From Bacteroidota bacterium (GTDB taxonomy: Bacteria > Bacteroidota > Ignavibacteria > Kapaibacteriales > UBA2268): DNA of 44,227 nucleotides. Both the position numbers and the translations under genes were made by a program. Below the pieces are notes generated by a model. That model saw only the letters and a list, made by a program, of their open reading frames with translations, did no database searches and was not told the origin of the DNA. The stretch lies in NCBI GenBank assembly GCA_022707965.1, contig JAKIZO010000019.1:1-44227 (forward strand). The letters run 5' to 3'. This document shows, one piece after another, positions 43,364 to 44,227 of the stretch (position 1 is its first letter; the number at the start of each line of letters is the position of its first letter).

Positions 43364-43897
43364 ATGACACAAGAAGCATTATTTGCGGGGTTCGGCGGTC
43401 AAGGCGTTCTTTCGATGGGACAAATCCTTGCTTATGCCGGTATGATAGAAGGAAAAGAAGTATGCTGGATGCCATCTTATGGTCCAGAAATGCGTGGTGG
43501 AACTGCAAATTGCATTACGATTGTATCTGATGCTGCAATTAGCTCGCCAATTATTTCTATGTATGATACAGTTGTTGCATTGAACCAACCATCAGTCGAT
43601 AAATTTGAATCAAGAGTAAAGAAAGGTGGCAATTTAATTTACGACAGTGCGAATATACTTAATCCACCAACTCGTACGGATATTAACATTATCCCGGTGC
43701 AGGGTAGCGAAGAAGCAATAAAGCTTCAAAATACAAAAGTGTTGAATATGATTATGCTTGGTGCATTTTTGAAGAAAACAAATTGTGTTTCTGTCGAAAA
43801 CATTCACAAAGCATTAGAAAAAGTATTTGAACGCTATCAGAAATTAATCCCGCTAAATATTAAGGCATTGGAAGTTGGAATGAGCTACATCAAATAG
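43364..43897 (+). CDS. korC: 2-oxoacid:ferredoxin oxidoreductase gamma subunit
   Basis: The 177-residue protein has the POR gamma-type signature: FGGQGVLSMGQILAYAG (about 10-26), WMPSYGPEMRGGTANCITI (about 42-60) and ALNQPSVDKFE. It binds CoA or helps assemble the complex. A near-perfect ribosome site GGAGGTGA at 43350-43357 lies inside the end of korB. It is the last kor gene and is followed by a terminator at 43926-43956. Confidence 0.93.
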   Translation: MTQEALFAGFGGQGVLSMGQILAYAGMIEGKEVCWMPSYGPEMRGGTANCITIVSDAAISSPIISMYDTVVALNQPSVDKFESRVKKGGNLIYDSANILNPPTRTDINIIPVQGSEEAIKLQNTKVLNMIMLGAFLKKTNCVSVENIHKALEKVFERYQKLIPLNIKALEVGMSYIK

Positions 43898-43925
43898 TTG
43901 CTTTGATATTTATTGAAATAAGATG

Positions 43926-43956
43926 GCTGCCTCGCATAAGTGAGGCAGCTTTTTTA
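43926..43956 (+). terminator. Rho-independent terminator of korDABC
   Basis: GCTGCCTC (43926-43933) pairs with GAGGCAGC (43942-43949) around an 8-base loop and is followed by six or more T. It lies 28 bp after the korC stop codon. Confidence 0.88.
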
Positions 43957-44092
43957 TTAAAAGAGTGAAAATAATAGTTAATGTGCCTGTGTTTATAAAC
44001 GCATTAGGTTTCAGAAACAAAATTTGTTGATAGAAAACGATGGGATTTTACATTTTAGTAGATATGCGTATTACAACAATTATTTTGAAAAA

Positions 44093-44121
44093 CCTTCGGG
44101 AGGACGGAAACCTTCCGAAGG
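44093..44121. repeat. CCTTCGG-type dispersed palindrome, copy 4
   Basis: CCTTCGGGAGG (44093-44103) and CCTTCCGAAGG (44111-44121) form an 11-bp stem with one G-U pair around a loop ACGGAAA that matches the copy 1 loop (GCGGAAA) at six of seven bases. It lies in the gene-free end region. Confidence 0.8.
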
Positions 44122-44153
44122 CTGAAATCGTGTATTTTTAAAACAAACCCAAG

Positions 44154-44227
44154 TTAATTGAGGGCAGTTTCTTGCAATTCCGTCCCAACGTTATGGGGCT
44201 GCCACTTTCTGTTTTGCAGAAGCAAGC
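44154..44227. other. Unassigned G+C-richer sequence at the window edge
   Basis: The gap 43957-44227 holds no supported gene. Its last 70 bases are richer in G+C than the flanks and stay open in one minus-strand frame (ending QNRKWQPHNVGTELQETALN) and one plus-strand frame. It may be the tail of a gene beyond the edge or part of a dispersed non-coding repeat. I do not recognise it. Confidence 0.25.

Noticed and set aside
18557-44121. CCTTCGG palindromes as a CRISPR array
   Set aside because: The four copies are many kilobases apart, vary in length and orientation, have no regular spacers and no cas genes are present.

Overview
The window is AT-rich bacterial DNA with dense, mostly ordinary housekeeping and accessory genes. 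Several features point to the Bacteroidota/Chlorobiota/Ignavibacteriota side of the FCB group: two secreted proteins with type IX secretion (T9SS) C-terminal sorting domains, a CarboxypepD-regulatory-like TonB-dependent receptor, a PorW/SprE-like TPR lipoprotein, BshA (bacillithiol) and a KorABCD 2-oxoacid:ferredoxin oxidoreductase. Clear Shine-Dalgarno sites (for example before ssb, cheA, rocD and korC) and candidate TAnnTTTG-type -7 elements fit an Ignavibacteria/Kapabacteria-like lineage better than classical Bacteroidia. This placement is inference; there is no rRNA gene in the window.

Layout. 1-1118 (-): 5' part of dnaB. 1272-4852 (+): DUF2279-like protein and a TonB-dependent receptor, ending in a terminator. 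4966-5038 (-): tRNA-Thr(UGU). 5324-7477 (+): ssb, an orphan MCE/MlaD-like protein and an O-methyltransferase. 7483-18382 (-): a nine-gene co-directional cluster read from the right: PorW/SprE-like lipoprotein, soluble PAS histidine kinase, NtrC-family regulator, HEAT-repeat protein, CheR, response regulator, CheY, CheZ-like phosphatase, CheA. 18647-19678 (-): GT9 glycosyltransferase. 19752-22471 (+): STAS protein, isochorismatase-like hydrolase, alanine racemase, then rpmI-rplT and a terminator. 22607-26392 (-): a very large secreted VWA/WD40/ASH/T9SS protein. 26566-28136 (+): LemA and DUF3137. 28137-29500 (-): ruvA and a HisA-like TIM barrel that has lost its catalytic motifs. 29633-32313 (+): VWA/T9SS protein and glycerophosphodiester phosphodiesterase. 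32602-35156 (+): ornithine aminotransferase and a COG2403 P-loop protein, ending in a terminator. 35331-37915 (+): a GH2-like protein without catalytic glutamates fused to about six membrane helices. 38109-38180 (-): tRNA-Thr(CGU). 38324-39004 (+): Spy/CpxP-like lipoprotein. 39311-39916 (-): YigZ. 39936-41051 (+): bshA. 41237-43897 (+): korDABC with terminator. 43898-44227: gene-free end.

The most interesting region is 7.5-18.4 kb. A complete CheA/CheY/CheZ/CheR core, a HEAT-repeat protein and an NtrC-type two-component pair sit head-to-tail behind a SprE/PorW-like lipoprotein, with no flagellar, CheW, CheB or receptor gene in view. This suggests, but does not prove, a chemosensory module tied to T9SS-dependent surface behaviour. 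Two apparent pseudoenzymes (the HisA-like barrel and the membrane-anchored GH2-like protein), a four-copy family of CCTTCGG palindromes in gene-free gaps, and a perfect 20-bp palindrome in the kor leader are further leads. No CRISPR array, insertion sequence or rRNA gene was seen.
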